NCBI GenBank assembly: GCA_026391255.1
Contig: JAPLDU010000054.1
Coordinates: forward strand, 1-32,319
Source of the DNA: Bacteroidia bacterium
GTDB lineage: Bacteria; Bacteroidota; Bacteroidia; Bacteroidales; JAPLDU01
Direction: 5' to 3'
DNA: 32,319 nucleotides
Below, piece by piece: positions 31,530 through 32,319 of this stretch (positions are counted from its first letter, which is position 1; the number at the start of each line of letters is the position of its first letter). Under the pieces are notes generated by a model. The model made no database searches. It saw only the letters and a list, made by a program, of their open reading frames with translations, and was not told the DNA's origin. The translations under genes and the position numbers were made by a program.

Positions 31530-31549
31530 TTGCCTAATGCCTAATGCCT
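31527..31549. repeat. TATTGCCTAATGCCTAATGCC array at the rpoN stop codon
   Basis: Three units directly downstream of the rpoN stop codon, same family as the arrays around dnaN and the exonuclease gene. Confidence 0.5.
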
Positions 31550-32319
31550 CTAAAGTTCTTTCCTGAGGCGGGCAACAGGAATATCTAATTGCTCGCGGTA
31601 CTTTGCCACTGTGCGCCTTGCGATATGATAACCTTTTTCCTTCAGGATGCGGGCCAGCTTGTCATCGGTAAGCGGTTTGTTTTTTGATTCATCATTTATG
31701 CAATCATGCAGGATCTTTTTTATTTCACGGGTGGAGACTTCTTCTCCTGATTCTGTCTGCATTCCTTCGGAAAAGAAATATTTGAGGGGAAAAATCCCGA
31801 AATGGGTTTGAATATGCTTACTGTTTGCAACCCTTGAAATAGTCGAGATGTCAAGTCCTGTTCTTTCGGCAATATCCTTGAGAATCATAGGTTTCAGCCT
31901 GGTCTCATCACCTTCAATGAAATAATTGTGTTGGAATTTTATGATCTCGTTCATGGTAAGGAGCATGGTGATCTGTCTTTGTTTCAGAGCTTCAATAAAC
32001 CACTTGGCAGAATCAATTTTCTGCTTCATATAATTCACGGTTTCTTTGTCCTTCAGCGACTGTTCTTTTTTCTTTTTGTTATAATTTTCGAACATCCGGG
32101 CATAGGTACTGTTGATCCGGAGATCGGGGATATTCCTCTGGTTCAGGCTAAGCACCAGTTCACCTTCAGATTCTTCCAATAAAAAATCAGGAAAAATCTG
32201 CTGGTAATTTTTATTCTGTGGATCGTTGTATGAACCGCCAGGCTTGGGATTAAGCTTTAATATTTCATTGATGGCCAGTTTCAGGTCGTCATCTGACAGC
32301 CCCATTTTTTTTTTGATCC
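31550..32319 (-). CDS. rpoN: RNA polymerase sigma-54 factor, C-terminal part
   Basis: The frame is open to the window end, so the N-terminal part, including the enhancer-responsive region I, is missing. What remains (at least 256 codons) covers the core-binding region end (LNPKPGGSY near the start), the ETVNYMKQKIDSAKWFIEAL helix, the DNA-binding helix-turn-helix with MILKDIAERTGLDISTISR and the SNKHIQTHFGIFPLKYFF region, and the RpoN box ARRTVAKYREQLDIP followed by the terminal VARLRKEL. These are diagnostic for sigma-54. An internal ATG at 32305 follows a run of ten A residues encoding Lys-Lys-Lys and is not the real start. Confidence 0.95.
   Translation of the reverse strand, partial: IKKKMGLSDDDLKLAINEILKLNPKPGGSYNDPQNKNYQQIFPDFLLEESEGELVLSLNQRNIPDLRINSTYARMFENYNKKKKEQSLKDKETVNYMKQKIDSAKWFIEALKQRQITMLLTMNEIIKFQHNYFIEGDETRLKPMILKDIAERTGLDISTISRVANSKHIQTHFGIFPLKYFFSEGMQTESGEEVSTREIKKILHDCINDESKNKPLTDDKLARILKEKGYHIARRTVAKYREQLDIPVARLRKEL

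Overview
The window looks like a chromosomal piece of a Bacteroidota genome, probably an uncultured or environmental member. The evidence is: an A+T-leaning sequence without Shine-Dalgarno motifs; several exact copies of the Bacteroidota -7 promoter word TAnnTTTG; a carboxypeptidase-regulatory-type TonB receptor; a surface protein with a type IX secretion (T9SS) sorting domain; a PorV/PorQ-family barrel; and PepSY-like exported proteins. I see no rRNA, tRNA, CRISPR array or intact insertion sequence.

Layout. (1) Positions 223-10851, all on the minus strand, hold a complete phosphate module. In transcription order it is an OprP/OprO-type porin, pstS, a phoB-type regulator, a phoR-type kinase, pstC, pstA, pstB, phoU and ppk1. 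A 7-4-7 TTAACAT direct repeat resembling a PHO box lies upstream of the porin, and a hairpin terminator follows pstS. PstC carries an unusual periplasmic insertion whose first 40 residues copy a segment of PstS. (2) 11212-12132: gcvH, and a lipoprotein with a Rieske-like pattern in which the metal-ligand positions hold cysteines only. (3) 12656-21712, plus strand: a TonB-dependent receptor broken near its 3' end, a 1406-residue T9SS-sorted protein and a PorV-family barrel, closed by a strong terminator. This is a plausible dedicated surface-export unit. (4) 21846-22793: greA and a HIT-family gene. (5) 23145-25547, minus strand: an HMA metal-binding protein, a DnaQ-type exonuclease and dnaN. 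(6) 25856-29114, minus strand: a two-component system followed by two tandem PepSY-like paralogues, each duplicated together with its own promoter and terminator. (7) 29215-32319, minus strand: an SRPBCC/GyrI-like membrane-anchored protein, a PAP2-like membrane protein and the 3' part of rpoN, which runs off the window.

The intergenic DNA is the most unusual part. Almost every gap is filled with a degenerate tandem array built from 6-12 bp words, and the word differs from gap to gap (for example ATGAGTG, TAGGCAATAGGCATT, TTAGTCG, ATTTCTATTT, CGAAGCGACTGAG). Several arrays run straight into stop codons and supply the last codons of the gene, and one abuts a start codon. Three different kinds of inverted-repeat, MITE-like element also occur: a roughly 230-245 bp family with three copies (1-122 partial, 12185-12431, 26379-26610), a 206 bp element at 30427-30632 and a roughly 115 bp element at 31412-31529.

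How the genes work together: the phosphate block covers outer-membrane entry, periplasmic capture, ABC import, sensing and signalling, and storage as polyphosphate. The 12.6-21.7 kb block looks like cargo plus outer-membrane machinery. The 25.9-29.1 kb block looks like an envelope-sensing system with small periplasmic partners.
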